A stretch of 64,000 bases of DNA from Micromonospora antibiotica (GCF_017599305.1 NZ_JAGFWR010000014.1:100282-164281); one strand, 5' to 3'; shown: positions 1-11,351, counted from the stretch's first letter. Notes: a model not told the origin generated them from the sequence alone. A program made the numbers and translations.

Positions 1-1
1 G

Positions 2-1488
<1,487 letters not shown>

Positions 1489-1501
<13 letters not shown>

Positions 1502-3591
1502 TCGCCGGCGCGACGCACGACCCGCACGCCCTGCTCGGCGCGCACCCCGCCGACGGGTGGACCACGATCCGCACCCTGCGGCGGGGCGCCGGCGACGTGA
1601 CGCTGCTCGTCGGCGACGACCGGCACCCGATGAAGCGGGTGCACGACGTCGGCGTCTTCGAGGCCCGCGTCGAAGGCAGCGTGCTCGACTACCGGGTCGA
1701 CGTCGACGGCTGGGTCACCGACGATCCCTACCGCCACCCGCCGACCCTCGGTGAGCTGGACCTGCACCTGATCGGCGAGGGCCGGCACGAACGGCTCTGG
1801 GAGGCGCTCGGCGCGCAGGTCCGCGACGGCGGCGTCGCCTTCGCGGTGTGGGCCCCGAACGCCGGTGGGGTGCGCGTGGTCGGCGACTTCACCGGCTGGG
1901 GTCCCGACGACGGCTGGCCGATGCGCAGCCTCGGCTCCAGCGGCGTCTGGGAGATCTTCGTGCCCGGCGCGCCGGAGGGGGCCCGCTACAAGTACCGCGT
2001 CCTCGGTGCCGACGGGCGGTGGCGGGACAAGGCCGACCCGATGGCCGCGTACGCGGAGGTGCCGCCGGCCACCGCCTCGGTGGTGCACCGGTCCCGCTAC
2101 GAGTGGACCGACGCGCGGTGGCTGGAGCAGCGGGCCCGCCGGCAGCCGCACCGGGAACCGATGAGCGTGTACGAGGTGCACCTCGGCTCGTGGCGGCCCG
2201 GCCTCAGCTACCGGGAGCTGGCCGACCAGCTCACCACGTACGTCACCGAGATGGGCTTCACGCACGTGGAGTTCCTGCCGGTGATGGAGCACCCGTTCGG
2301 CGGTTCCTGGGGTTACCAGGTCACCGGCTACTTCGCGCCCACCTCCCGGTTCGGTGACCCGGACGACTTCCGGCACCTGGTCGACCGGCTGCACGCCGCC
2401 GGCATCGGGGTGCTGCTCGACTGGGTGCCCGCGCACTTCCCCAAGGACGAGTGGGCGCTAGCGCGTTTCGACGGCACCCCGCTCTACGAACACCCCGACC
2501 CGCGCCGCGGCGAGCACCCCGACTGGGGCACGTACGTCTTCGACTTCGGTCGCCGCGAGGTCCGCAACTTCCTGGTCGCCAACGCCCTCTACTGGTGCGA
2601 CGAGTTCCACATCGACGGCCTGCGGGTCGACGCGGTCGCCTCGATGCTCTACCTGGACTACTCCCGCCCCGAGGGGCAGTGGCTGCCCAACCAGCACGGC
2701 GGCCGGGAGAACCTGGAGGCGATCGCCTTCATGCAGGAGGTCAACGCCACCGTCTACAAGCACCACGCCGGGGTGGTGATGATCGCCGAGGAGTCCACCG
2801 CCTGGCCCGGGGTCACCCGGTCCACCGCCGACGGGGGGCTCGGCTTCGGCTTCAAGTGGAACATGGGCTGGATGCACGACACCCTGCTCTACACCGCCAA
2901 GGACCCGATCTACCGGCAGCACCACCACCACCAGCTCACCTTCTCCCTGGCGTACGCCTGGAGCGAGAACTACGTGCTGCCGATCAGCCACGACGAGGTG
3001 GTGCACGGCAAGGGTTCGCTGGCCGGCAAGATGCCCGGCGACACCTGGCAACGGCTGGCCAACGTACGGGCGCTGCTGGCGTACATGTGGGCGCACCCGG
3101 GCAAGCAACTGCTCTTCATGGGCTGTGAGCTGGGCGACGACCGGGAGTGGAGCGAGGAACGCGGCCTCGACTGGTACCTCCTGCACGATCCGGCGCGGGC
3201 CGGGGTGCAGCGGCTGGTCGCCGACCTCAACGCCGCCTACCGGGACACCCCGGCGCTGTGGGCGCAGGACACCGACCCGGCCGGGTTCCGCTGGATCGCC
3301 GGGGACGACGTCGCCAACAACGCGGTCTCCTTCGTCCGGATCGCCCCGGACGGCGCGACCCTGGTCTGCGTGGCGAACTTCTCCGCGGGTCCGCTGGAGG
3401 ACTACCGGGTCGGCCTACCGGCCGGCGGCACCTGGACCGAGGTGATCAATACCGACGCCCAGCACTACGGCGGCTCCGGCGTGGGCAACCTCGGTGCGGT
3501 GCACGCCCAGGACGTCCCCTGGCACGGCCTGCCCGCCTCGGTGGCACTGCGGGTCCCCCCACTCGGCGTACTCTGGCTCCGCCGCGACTGA
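1489..3591 (+). CDS. glgB: 1,4-alpha-glucan branching enzyme GlgB
   Basis: 700-residue GH13 branching enzyme that moves alpha-1,4 segments to alpha-1,6 positions and acts on the glucan GlgE makes. An N-terminal beta-sandwich (VWAPNAGGVRVVGDFTGW, about residues 120-140) precedes the barrel. The nucleophile is Asp381 in GLRVDAVASMLY, the acid is Glu434 in MIAEESTAWPG, and the third carboxylate lies in PISHDEVVHGKGSL. The length is normal for the family. The ATG at 1489 was chosen because it gives the usual N-terminus (MDQLIAGATHDPHALLG) and overlaps the end of glgE; the frame stays open far upstream, but that part is only a shadow of glgE. Confidence 0.96.
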
Positions 3592-3624
3592 CCCACCCGC
3601 ACCGGGCGTCGGTCGGGCCGGGGA

Positions 3625-4665
3625 TCAGACCAGGCCGGCGTCGCGGAGCAGCTTCCACAGCCCGGCGCCGTCGGGGGCGGAGAGCCACTTCTGCCCCACC
3701 GGCCCCGCCGACGACGGCCGGTCGTTCGGCACGGGCAGGCTGCCGGCGAGCACCGACTGGGTCGGGGAGAGCCGGCGGATCGCCACCCCGGCGACGTTCT
3801 CCGGGTGGGCGGCGGCGAACTCCCGGTAGATCTCCGGGTCGTGCTGCCCGTCGTCGCCGATCAGCAGCCAGCGCACGTCGGGGAACTCGGCGGCCAACCG
3901 GGCCAGGGTGGCCCGCTTGTGCTCCCGGCCGCTGCGGAACCAGCGGTCGGCCGTCGGCCCCCAGTCGGTGAGCAGCAGCGGGCCGGCCGGGTAGAGGTGC
4001 CGGGACAGGAACCGGGTCAGCGTCGGCGCGACGTTCCACGCGCCGGTGGACAGGTAGAACACCGGGCTGCCGGGGTGGGCGGTGACCAGGCGTTCATAGA
4101 GCACCGCCATGCCCGGCACCGCCGTGCGGGCGTGCTCGTCGAGGACGAAGGTGTTCCAGGCGGCCAGCATGGGTCGGGGCAGCGCGGTGACCATGACCGT
4201 GTCGTCGATGTCGGAGAGGATGCCGAGGCGCACCTCCGGGTCGATCACCCGGACCAGGGCCTCGACCGGTTCGGCGTCGGCGACCCGCAGCCGCACCGAG
4301 GCCCAGCCGGGGGCGAAGTTGGCCTTGACCATGGTGTCGACGAAGCCGCTGCGGTCGGCGCGGGCGGTGTGTACGCCGTCGCCGGCCTCGATGGTGACCT
4401 CGACGTGTTTGGCGGGCAGGGTGGCGAAGCTGCGCCAGCCGCGTACCTTCTCCAGCCGGCCCTGCCGCCGGTCGGGGCGGCTGAGCAGCACCCGGCACAG
4501 CACCCGGGCCCAACCGGGTGCGCCGTAACCGGCGTACGCGACGATGTTGGGCTGCCAGCCGGTGCGGCGCAACCGGCGCTCGACCAGTTGGTGCAGGGCG
4601 TCCTCGATCCGCGCGGCCCGGTGCAGGGTGGGTACGGCCAGCTGGCTCGCGGTGGTGGAGGGCAC
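3625..4665 (-). CDS. App1-domain phosphatase (DUF2183)
   Basis: 346-residue protein with a HAD-like App1 catalytic domain. The Asp-rich motif LGILSDIDDTVM supplies the DxDxT nucleophile signature, FYLSTGAWNVAPTL carries the second HAD motif, and LLIGDDGQHDPEIY the last acidic motif. Yeast App1 is a phosphatidate phosphatase; the substrate of bacterial stand-alone versions is not established. The frame is open to 4905, but the upstream part is low-complexity and not protein-like. GTG at 4665 gives VPSTTASQLAVPTLHRAARI, a plausible helical N-terminus, so it was preferred. Convergent with glgB and divergent from the membrane protein at 4937. Confidence 0.8.
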   Translation of the reverse strand: MPSTTASQLAVPTLHRAARIEDALHQLVERRLRRTGWQPNIVAYAGYGAPGWARVLCRVLLSRPDRRQGRLEKVRGWRSFATLPAKHVEVTIEAGDGVHTARADRSGFVDTMVKANFAPGWASVRLRVADAEPVEALVRVIDPEVRLGILSDIDDTVMVTALPRPMLAAWNTFVLDEHARTAVPGMAVLYERLVTAHPGSPVFYLSTGAWNVAPTLTRFLSRHLYPAGPLLLTDWGPTADRWFRSGREHKRATLARLAAEFPDVRWLLIGDDGQHDPEIYREFAAAHPENVAGVAIRRLSPTQSVLAGSLPVPNDRPSSAGPVGQKWLSAPDGAGLWKLLRDAGLV

Positions 4666-4936
4666 GGTGCAACCCTGCCACAGGAGTCCGGCAGCGGCCA
4701 GGCGAGCGACCAGGAGCACAGCGGGTCGAGCGCCCAGGTGGACGGCGGGGCACGCACCAGACGTCCGACGCCCCGGCCGGGCGGAAACGAGTCGGGCCGA
4801 GCCGGACGGGAAGCGAGTCGGACGGGAGACGAGTCGGGCGGGCGCGGACCGGCATCGGGTCGGCTGGACCGATCCGGCCCGGGAGGCCCGGCCGGCGTGA
4901 CACACTCCGGTCGGGACGACGACGGGGGCGTTGGTC
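4666..4936. other. GC-rich divergent intergenic region with short repeats
   Basis: Region between two divergent genes. It contains a run of imperfect copies of a 7-10 base unit around gagtcgg (about 4788-4860). Promoters for both flanking genes must lie here or in their leaders, but no clear -10/-35 pair was recognised. Confidence 0.5.
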
Positions 4937-6559
4937 GTGTCGACACCTGTTCCATCCGACCGCGCACGGCTGGACCGTCCGGCGCGGGTCGCGCTGCTGC
5001 TCGGGGTGGCCGGGGTGGGTTACCGGCTGGTTCTGACCCTGCTGACGGTGCCCGCCGCGAACAGCGACGAGGCGACCTTCGGGCTGGCCGCGCTGCACAT
5101 CGCCGCCGGCCGGGAACACCCGGTCTTCCTCTACGGGCAGCATTACATGGGCATGATCGAGTCCTACCTGGCCGCCCCGCTGGTGGCGCTGGCCGGACCG
5201 TCCTGGCCGGTGCTACGGCTGCCGCTCGTCGCGTTGTACGCGCTCTTCCTCTGGTTGTCGTACCGGCTGAGCCGGCGGCTCTACCGGCCGTGGTTCGCCA
5301 CCTTCACCGTCGGGTTGCTGGCGCTCGGCACCGAACGGGTGGTCCGCGACCAGCTCACCGTGGTCGGCGGGCGGCCCGAGGGTAAACCGATGGTGCTGGC
5401 GATCCTGCTGATCGCGGTGGGGCTGGCGGGGCGACGGGGCCGGTGGCGGCGGCCCGGGTGGCGACGGGCGGCGGCGGGGTTGGCCGGGGTGTGCGCCGGG
5501 GCGGCGCTCTGGTCCGACTGGCTGCTCGCCCCCTACCTGGCGGTCGCCGGGGTGCTGCTGGTCTACGCCACCCGCCGGGAGTTGCTCGGCTGGTCGGGGC
5601 TGCTGCTGGTGGCCGGGTTCGCGGTCGGGGTGGCCCCGCTGGTCTGGGACAACCTGGTCGCCCCGCCGGGCGCGGACTCGTGGTCGGTGCTGCGCCAGCT
5701 CAGCGCCGGCACCGGGCCGACGCCGCCGCTGGTCGACCGGGTGCGCGGTGGGCTACTGACCGGGGTGCCGCTGGCCACCGGCCTCTGCCCGGTCACCGGG
5801 TGCGCCCGCCGGCAGGAGTGGTTCGGGGCGCTCTACCCGGTGCTGCTGGTCGCCGCCGCCGGGCTCGCCCTGGTCGGCTACCGCCGGACCACGGGCCGGC
5901 CGACCGCCGTGCGGGTCCGGCCCGTCGCCCAGCTCGCCCTGATCGCCGGTGCCGCCCTGACCCTGCTGTCGTACGTCCGCAGTCCGCCCGCCGCGACCGA
6001 CCCGCTGGCCAACGCCCGCTACCTGGCGGTGGTGCAGATCTCCCTGCCGGCGGTGCTGTGGCCGCTGTGGCTGGCGGCGGTGGCCTGCTGGCGGGGCACC
6101 GTCGGGGTGGTCGGTCGGCTGGTCGGGGCGAGCGCCACGGCGGTGCTGGCCGGGTTGACCACCACCGCCGTGGTGGCGACCGGGCTGTTCCTGACGGCGC
6201 TGGACGCGCCCCGGGCCGACCAGCGGCGGGCCCGGGAGCTGGCCGACGCGGTGCGCCGGACCGGCCTGCGGGAGGTCTACGGCGACTACTGGACCTGCAA
6301 CCGGTTGACCTTCGACACCGGTGAGCGGGTGGTCTGCGCGGTGCTCGACGGGCAACTCACCCCCGGGCAGAACCGCTACCGACCGTACTGGCGGCGGGTG
6401 GAGGGGGCGCAACGACCCGGGTACGTGCTGCCGGTGGACTCCCCGGCGGAGCGCCGGCTGCGGGGGCTGCTCGGGGACGCGGCCGACCCCGCCCGGCTGG
6501 TCGAGGTCGCCGGATACCGGGTGTACCACCCGGCGAGTGCCGTCCGGCCGTGGCGCTGA
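4937..6559 (+). CDS. Polytopic GT-C-like membrane protein (GT39-like)
   Basis: 540-residue integral membrane protein with about 10-12 hydrophobic segments. After the first segment comes TVPAANSDEATFGLAALH, which resembles the acidic first extracytoplasmic loop (D/E-rich) of PMT/ArnT-like GT-C glycosyltransferases. The C-terminal quarter is soluble (ADAVRRTGLREVYGDYWTC and following) and probably extracytoplasmic. It would transfer a sugar from a polyprenyl-phosphate donor, but acceptor and sugar are unknown. The GTG at 4937 has a ggggg run 8 bases upstream; an in-frame TTG two codons earlier is the alternative. Divergent from the App1 gene and 22 bp upstream of yaaA. Confidence 0.75.
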   Translation: MSTPVPSDRARLDRPARVALLLGVAGVGYRLVLTLLTVPAANSDEATFGLAALHIAAGREHPVFLYGQHYMGMIESYLAAPLVALAGPSWPVLRLPLVALYALFLWLSYRLSRRLYRPWFATFTVGLLALGTERVVRDQLTVVGGRPEGKPMVLAILLIAVGLAGRRGRWRRPGWRRAAAGLAGVCAGAALWSDWLLAPYLAVAGVLLVYATRRELLGWSGLLLVAGFAVGVAPLVWDNLVAPPGADSWSVLRQLSAGTGPTPPLVDRVRGGLLTGVPLATGLCPVTGCARRQEWFGALYPVLLVAAAGLALVGYRRTTGRPTAVRVRPVAQLALIAGAALTLLSYVRSPPAATDPLANARYLAVVQISLPAVLWPLWLAAVACWRGTVGVVGRLVGASATAVLAGLTTTAVVATGLFLTALDAPRADQRRARELADAVRRTGLREVYGDYWTCNRLTFDTGERVVCAVLDGQLTPGQNRYRPYWRRVEGAQRPGYVLPVDSPAERRLRGLLGDAADPARLVEVAGYRVYHPASAVRPWR

Positions 6560-6581
6560 CCTCGGCCCGTACGCTTTCCGG

Positions 6582-7388
6582 GTGCTCATCCTGCTGCCGC
6601 CCTCCGAGGGCAAGGCCGACGCCGGCACCGGTCGTCGGCTCGACCTGACCCGGCTCTCCCTGCCCGAGTTGACCCCGGCCCGCGTGGAGGTGCTGACCGC
6701 GCTGATGGCCCTCGGTGCCGCCGGCCGGTCGGACGGGCCCGGTGCCGCCGACGCCGCCCTGACCGCCCTGGGGTTGACCGCCGGTCAGCGGGGCGAGCTG
6801 GCCCGCAACGCCCGGCTGGACCGGGCCGCCACCGCACCGGCCGGGCAGGTCTACACCGGGGTGCTCTACGAGGCGCTCGGCCTGGCCACCCTGCCGCCCG
6901 GGGCGCTGCGGGCGGCCCGCCGTTCGGTGCTGGTCAGCTCGGGCCTGTGGGGCGCGGTACGCCTCACCGACCGGATCCCGCCGTACCGGTGCCCGATCGG
7001 GGCGCGGCTGCCGGGGGTGGGGGCGCTGTCGGCGTACTGGCGGCGGGTGTTGTCGCCGGTGCTGACGGCGGCGGCCGGCGGCGGCCCGGTGCTGGACCTG
7101 CGGTCCGCCGCCTATGCGGCGACCTGGACGCCGCCGGCGGAGCTGGCCGCCCGGACGGTCACCGTGCGGGTGCTGCACGAACGCCGGCCGGGGGAACGCA
7201 CGGTGGTGAGCCACTTCAACAAGGCCACCAAGGGCCGGCTGGTCCGCGACCTGCTGGTGGCGGGGGCCCGGCCGCGCACCGCGACCGCCCTGATCGGCGC
7301 GTTGCGTGACCTGAAGTACCCGGTCGAGGAGCAGCCGGTGACGGCGGGCCGCCCCCGTCAGGTCGACGTGGTGGTGACCGAACTCTAG
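6582..7388 (+). CDS. yaaA: YaaA/UPF0246 peroxide-stress protein
   Basis: 268-residue member of the YaaA (UPF0246) family. It starts with the conserved VLILLPPSEGKA and ends with the family block TVVSHFNKATKGRLVRDLL, followed by ALRDLKYPVE. E. coli YaaA lowers free intracellular iron during H2O2 stress and has a DNA-binding fold. The GTG at 6582 puts the conserved LPPSEGK motif at residues 5-11, as in other members; the frame is open upstream but overlaps the preceding gene. It sits 22 bp after the membrane protein and may be co-transcribed with it. Confidence 0.9.
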   Translation: MLILLPPSEGKADAGTGRRLDLTRLSLPELTPARVEVLTALMALGAAGRSDGPGAADAALTALGLTAGQRGELARNARLDRAATAPAGQVYTGVLYEALGLATLPPGALRAARRSVLVSSGLWGAVRLTDRIPPYRCPIGARLPGVGALSAYWRRVLSPVLTAAAGGGPVLDLRSAAYAATWTPPAELAARTVTVRVLHERRPGERTVVSHFNKATKGRLVRDLLVAGARPRTATALIGALRDLKYPVEEQPVTAGRPRQVDVVVTEL

Positions 7389-7483
7389 GAACGCAAGATT
7401 TCCTCAAATCCGGTGCCGATGGCTGGAGGCGGGCGGACCGGCAGGCGACCGTAGGGGAACCCCCGTCGAGAAGGAGCGGTCCG

Positions 7484-8152
7484 ATGACCTCCGAACCCCG
7501 CCTGCTCGACCGGCCGCGCCCCCCGGCGTCCCCACCACCGCTGGACTGGTTGACCCTGGCCGACGCGTTCGAGGTGGCCTGCCTGGTGCGCTGCACGCCG
7601 ACGCCGGCCGTCGCCACGCACCGCCCGACGCCACCCCCACCGCGGGCGGTGGTGGAGTTCAACCGGGAGGACGCCGCGCTGCGGATGCGGCAACTGCTCG
7701 TCCGGCTCGGCGTCCCCGTCGAGCACGAGGTGGCCACCGGTGGCCTGCGTCGCCGCTACGAGCTGCACCGGTTGCACGTGCCGACGGCGCAGGTGCCCGG
7801 GTACACGGCGTTACGCGAGGCCGGCTGGCGGCAGGGACGGCGGGAACTGCTCGGCCCCGCCGTCGGCTCGTCCACCCCCCGGGCCGCCTGGCGGACCCGG
7901 CTCGCCTCGGCGGCCTGGCGCTCGGCGTTGCTGGCCGGCGGCCGGCACGTCCGGCGGCACATCCTCGGTATCCGGCTGGCCGACCGGGAACTGGCCGCCG
8001 TGCTGGTCCGGTCGGCGGCCCAGTTGGAGGTGCCGGCGCTGCTGCGACCGGGAACCGGCTGCCTGGTGGTCAGCGTCGCCGACGGGCCGGACCGGCTGCG
8101 GATCATGGAGCGGGCCGCGTTGGCCCCCGCCCGGCAGCCCACCCCGGCCTGA
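7484..8152 (+). CDS. Hypothetical protein with two WhiA-N/LAGLIDADG-like halves
   Basis: 222 residues, no secretion signal. Two halves look related. Residues about 26-102 run AFEVACLVRC...RAVVEFNREDAALRMRQLLVRLGVPVEHEV, and residues about 140-210 run AWRSALLAGGRHVRRHILGIRLADRELAAVLVRSAAQLEVPALL. The second resembles the N-terminal domain of the sporulation regulator WhiA (R-A-x-L-A-G-G, then a strand, then D-x-x-x-A-x-L-L-V), which is a degenerate LAGLIDADG fold. There is no C-terminal helix-turn-helix, so this is not WhiA itself. The ATG has a good aaggag six bases upstream. Function unknown; the WhiA-N link rests on visual pattern only. Confidence 0.6.
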   Translation: MTSEPRLLDRPRPPASPPPLDWLTLADAFEVACLVRCTPTPAVATHRPTPPPPRAVVEFNREDAALRMRQLLVRLGVPVEHEVATGGLRRRYELHRLHVPTAQVPGYTALREAGWRQGRRELLGPAVGSSTPRAAWRTRLASAAWRSALLAGGRHVRRHILGIRLADRELAAVLVRSAAQLEVPALLRPGTGCLVVSVADGPDRLRIMERAALAPARQPTPA

Positions 8153-8253
8153 GCGCGGCGGACGTCGAGGCGTCCACCCCGCAGCGGGCTGACCCGGCGG
8201 TCAGGCCCGGCACCGGCCGTCTGAGCTTGCGCCGACGGCGGTGACGGCGCAGA

Positions 8254-9225
8254 GTGCACCGCGTGAGCCGTCGCCGGACCGGGCGCGGCCGGCGGTCCGC
8301 CTCCGCCGGCACAGCGCTGCTGATGCTGCTGGTCGTGGTGCTCGGCGGGCTGGTCGCCTGCCAGGACTCCCCCGACGAACCGGTCCGGATCCGGATCGCC
8401 ACCGGCAGCCCGACCGCCGTCTACCACGCCTTCGGCCAGTCGCTGGCCACCGTCCTCAACCGCGAGATGCCCGGTGTCCGGGCCAGCGTGGTGGTCACCG
8501 CCGCCTCCGCCGAGAACGTCCGGCTGGTCGGTTCCGGTGCCGCCGAGCTGGGCTTCACCCAGGCCGACGTGCTCGACACCCACCCGAACGGCCCACCGAA
8601 GGTGCTCGCCGTGGCGCGCGTCTACGACGACCTGCTGCACCTGGTCACCACTGCCGGCGGACCGATCCGCGACCTCGCCGACCTGCGCGGACGGCGGGTC
8701 TCGGTGGGCGCGGCCGGGTCCGGCACCGAGGTCACGGTGACCCGGCTGTTGGAGGTGGCCCGGCTCGGCGGCGACCAGGTCCGGCAGGAACACCTCGGGT
8801 TGGACGACTCGGTGGCAGCGCTGCGGTCCGGCCGGATCGACGCCTTCTTCTTCTCCGGTGGCCTGCCGGTACGCGGGGTGAAGGCGCTCGCCGACGCCAC
8901 CTCGATCCGGCTGGTCAACCTGGGCGAGTGGACCGAGCCGCTACGTCGCGCCTACCGCGAGGTGTACGTCTCCCGGGACATCCCCCGCTCGGTGTACGGC
9001 GTGGACCCGGTCACCACGGTCGCCAACCCCAACTACCTGATCGTCCGGGCGGACCTGCCGGAGCCCCTGGTGCGCGAGGTGACCCGGCTGCTGATGGAAC
9101 GTCGGTCGGAGCTGGCCGCCGCCCACCCGGCAGCCGGCCGGATGAGTCCCCGCTCGGCGATCGCCACCACCCCGCTGCCGCTGCACCCGGGCGCAGCCGC
9201 CTGGTACCGGTCCGCCAAACCCTGA
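8254..9225 (+). CDS. TAXI-family solute-binding lipoprotein
   Basis: 323-residue secreted lipoprotein. A basic N-terminus is followed by a hydrophobic stretch and a lipobox ending LGGLVAC (Cys near residue 36). The mature part opens with VRIRIATGSPTAVYHAFGQSL, typical of TAXI proteins, the TRAP-transporter-associated extracytoplasmic binders of organic acids such as glutamate. The family blocks DLADLRGRRVSVGAAGSGTE and SGRIDAFFFSGG are present. No TRAP membrane subunit (DctQM-like) is encoded in the window. It is convergent with a two-component system, the stop codons being one base apart. GTG at 8263 is an alternative start. Confidence 0.85.
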   Translation: MHRVSRRRTGRGRRSASAGTALLMLLVVVLGGLVACQDSPDEPVRIRIATGSPTAVYHAFGQSLATVLNREMPGVRASVVVTAASAENVRLVGSGAAELGFTQADVLDTHPNGPPKVLAVARVYDDLLHLVTTAGGPIRDLADLRGRRVSVGAAGSGTEVTVTRLLEVARLGGDQVRQEHLGLDDSVAALRSGRIDAFFFSGGLPVRGVKALADATSIRLVNLGEWTEPLRRAYREVYVSRDIPRSVYGVDPVTTVANPNYLIVRADLPEPLVREVTRLLMERRSELAAAHPAAGRMSPRSAIATTPLPLHPGAAAWYRSAKP

Positions 9226-9226
9226 C

Positions 9227-10684
9227 TCAGCCCGCCCCGCCGGGCAGGGCGGGGACGACGGCGTCCGACGGGGAGTCGGCGTCGGACGGGGATTCGGTGT
9301 CCGACGGGGGGTCGATGTCGGACGGGCCGGGGAACCACAGCTCGGCGACCAGACCGCGCGGTTGACCCGGATGCATGGTGAGCCGACCGTCGGAGGCGTC
9401 CACCAGCACCGCCACGATGGTCAGGCCGAGGCCGGCACCCTCGATGTTCTGCGCGTCCGGGGCCCGCCAGAACCGCTCGGTGGCCTGGTGGAGCTGCTCC
9501 GAGGTCATCCCCGGGCCGGTGTCGCGTACCTCCAGCGCGGTGCCCCCGTCGACGTGCCGGACCGCCACCGTCACCTCGCCGCCCTCCCCGCTGAACTTGA
9601 TCGCGTTGTCGATCAGCGCGTCCAGCGCCTGGTCGACGGCGGTCGGCACGGTCCGCGCGTACGCCGGGCCGGACGCCGCCAGGAGCAGGGTGACCGACCG
9701 GTGCCGGGCCAGCGGCTCCCACGCGGCGACCCGGGACGCGGCCACCGCCGCCGCGTCCACGGTGACCCGTTCGTTCTGCTCCCGCTCCGCGCGGGCCAGC
9801 GTGAGCAGCCCGTCGAGGACCAGCGCCAACCGGTCGGTCTCCTCCAGGGCCAACCGGTGCTCGACCTGGCCGGCCTGGTCGGTCACGCTGGGCCCCAGCT
9901 CCTCCACCCGCAGCCGCAGCGCGGTCAGCGGGTTGCGCAGCTGGTGGCTGGCGTGCGCGACGAAGGCCCGTTGCCGGTCCATCACGTCGGACACCACCAC
10001 CGCCATGTGGTTGAAGCTGGCTGCCAACCGGCGCAGCTCGGGCGGCCCCCACCGGTCCTGCACCCGGGCACCCCGGTCCCCCTCGGCGATCTCGTGGGTC
10101 ACCGCATCCAGCTCGGTCACCGGGCGCAACACCCAACCGGCCAGCCCGAACGCGGTGGAGACACAGGCCAGCACGGCGAGCAGGCCGATCCCGGCGAGCA
10201 GCAGCCACCAGGCGGTGACCGTGCGCCGGACCTTCTCCACCGGGGTGCTGGTGACCACCGCGCCGAGCACCTCACCACCGTCGTTGATCGGCACCGCCAC
10301 CACCAGCGGGCCGTCCACCCACGGCCAGACCGAGTCCGGCCCGTTGAACTGCTGCCCGGCCAGCGCGGTGTCCAGCGCCGCCCGGGTGTCCCGGCCCGTA
10401 CGCCAACTCGTCGACACCACCAGCGCCCGGCCGTCCCGGTCGACGACCGCGGCTCCGATGCCGTACAGCTGGTCGTAGCTGACGAGTTCGCCGGTCAACG
10501 GCCCGGCACCGCCGCCCCGCAGCGCCGGCCCGGCCAGCGAGGCGAACCGGGTCGCGTCCGCGAGCCGGTCGGAGCGGACCCGGTCGGTCTCCCGGGACGC
10601 CAGCGTCGCCGCGAGGGGCGTCTCCAACGCCAGGAGCACCAGCACCATCAGCAGCAGGTAGCTGATCACCAGTCGACGCCGCAC
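9227..10684 (-). CDS. Sensor histidine kinase
   Basis: 485-residue membrane kinase. TM segments lie at about 5-29 and 158-180 and flank a roughly 125-residue extracytoplasmic sensor domain. HAMP follows from about 182, then the dimerisation domain with phospho-acceptor His247 in ASHQLRNPLTAL. The N box (DALIDNAIKFSGEGG), G1 box (VRDTGPGM) and G2 box (GAGLGLTIV) complete the ATPase domain. The tail carries a repeated PSD acidic motif (PSDTESPSDADSPSDA). The GTG start is 10 bp after the response regulator stop, with gaggggc as ribosome binding site. TctE/QseC-like by architecture; the signal is unknown. Confidence 0.93.
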   Translation of the reverse strand: MRRRLVISYLLLMVLVLLALETPLAATLASRETDRVRSDRLADATRFASLAGPALRGGGAGPLTGELVSYDQLYGIGAAVVDRDGRALVVSTSWRTGRDTRAALDTALAGQQFNGPDSVWPWVDGPLVVAVPINDGGEVLGAVVTSTPVEKVRRTVTAWWLLLAGIGLLAVLACVSTAFGLAGWVLRPVTELDAVTHEIAEGDRGARVQDRWGPPELRRLAASFNHMAVVVSDVMDRQRAFVAHASHQLRNPLTALRLRVEELGPSVTDQAGQVEHRLALEETDRLALVLDGLLTLARAEREQNERVTVDAAAVAASRVAAWEPLARHRSVTLLLAASGPAYARTVPTAVDQALDALIDNAIKFSGEGGEVTVAVRHVDGGTALEVRDTGPGMTSEQLHQATERFWRAPDAQNIEGAGLGLTIVAVLVDASDGRLTMHPGQPRGLVAELWFPGPSDIDPPSDTESPSDADSPSDAVVPALPGGAG

Positions 10685-10694
10685 CGGCTGCCCC

Positions 10695-11351
10695 TCACTC
10701 GCCCCGGAGCCGGTAGCCGACCCCGCGTACGGTCTCCACCAGCCGGGGGTCGCCGAGCTTGCCCCGCAGCGAACCGACGTGCACCTCGACGGTGTGCCGG
10801 TCGGCCCAGGTGGTACCCCAGACGTCGAGCAGGATCCGGTCCCGGGACACCGCCGTCCCGGGCTGGCGGGCCAGCGAGAGCAGAATGTCGAACTCCTTGC
10901 GGGTCAACGCCACCTGCCGACCGTCGACGGCGACCGTCCGGGCGGCGACGTCGATACGGACCGACCCGACCTCGATCAGGTCCCGGGCCGGCGCGGCGTG
11001 GGCCGCCCGCCGCAGCACCGCCTCGATCCGGGCCTGCAACTCCACCATGGAGAACGGCTTCACCACGTAGTCGTCGGCACCGAGCCGCAACCCGAGCACC
11101 CGGTCCCGTTCCTCACCACGGGCGGTCACCGCGATGATGCCGAGCTGGCTGCTGCGCCGCCGCAACTCCCGACACACCTCGGTGCCGTCCCCGTCGGGCA
11201 GGGTGAGGTCGAGCAGCACCAGGTCACAGGGGGCGGCCGAGAGCGCGGCGGCGACGGTGGCCGCGTGCTCCACCTCGTAGCCGCGGCGGGTCAGCGCCGA
11301 CGCGAGGGCGGCGGCCACCCGTCGGTCGTCCTCGACCAGCAGGATGCGCAC
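10695..11351 (-). CDS. OmpR/PhoB-family response regulator
   Basis: 218 residues. The receiver domain begins VRILLVEDDRR, has phospho-acceptor Asp48 in VLLDLTLPDGDG, and the conserved Lys in DDYVVKPFS. A winged-helix OmpR output domain follows (LTRKEFDILLSLARQPG, then DRHTVEVHVGSLRGKLG and RGVGYRL). It is the first gene of a pair with the kinase downstream. The GTG at 11351 follows a ggggg run at suitable distance; the frame is open further upstream but reads into non-conserved sequence. The nearby TAXI lipoprotein is a natural candidate target or co-sensor, an inference. Confidence 0.93.
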   Translation of the reverse strand: MRILLVEDDRRVAAALASALTRRGYEVEHAATVAAALSAAPCDLVLLDLTLPDGDGTEVCRELRRRSSQLGIIAVTARGEERDRVLGLRLGADDYVVKPFSMVELQARIEAVLRRAAHAAPARDLIEVGSVRIDVAARTVAVDGRQVALTRKEFDILLSLARQPGTAVSRDRILLDVWGTTWADRHTVEVHVGSLRGKLGDPRLVETVRGVGYRLRGE

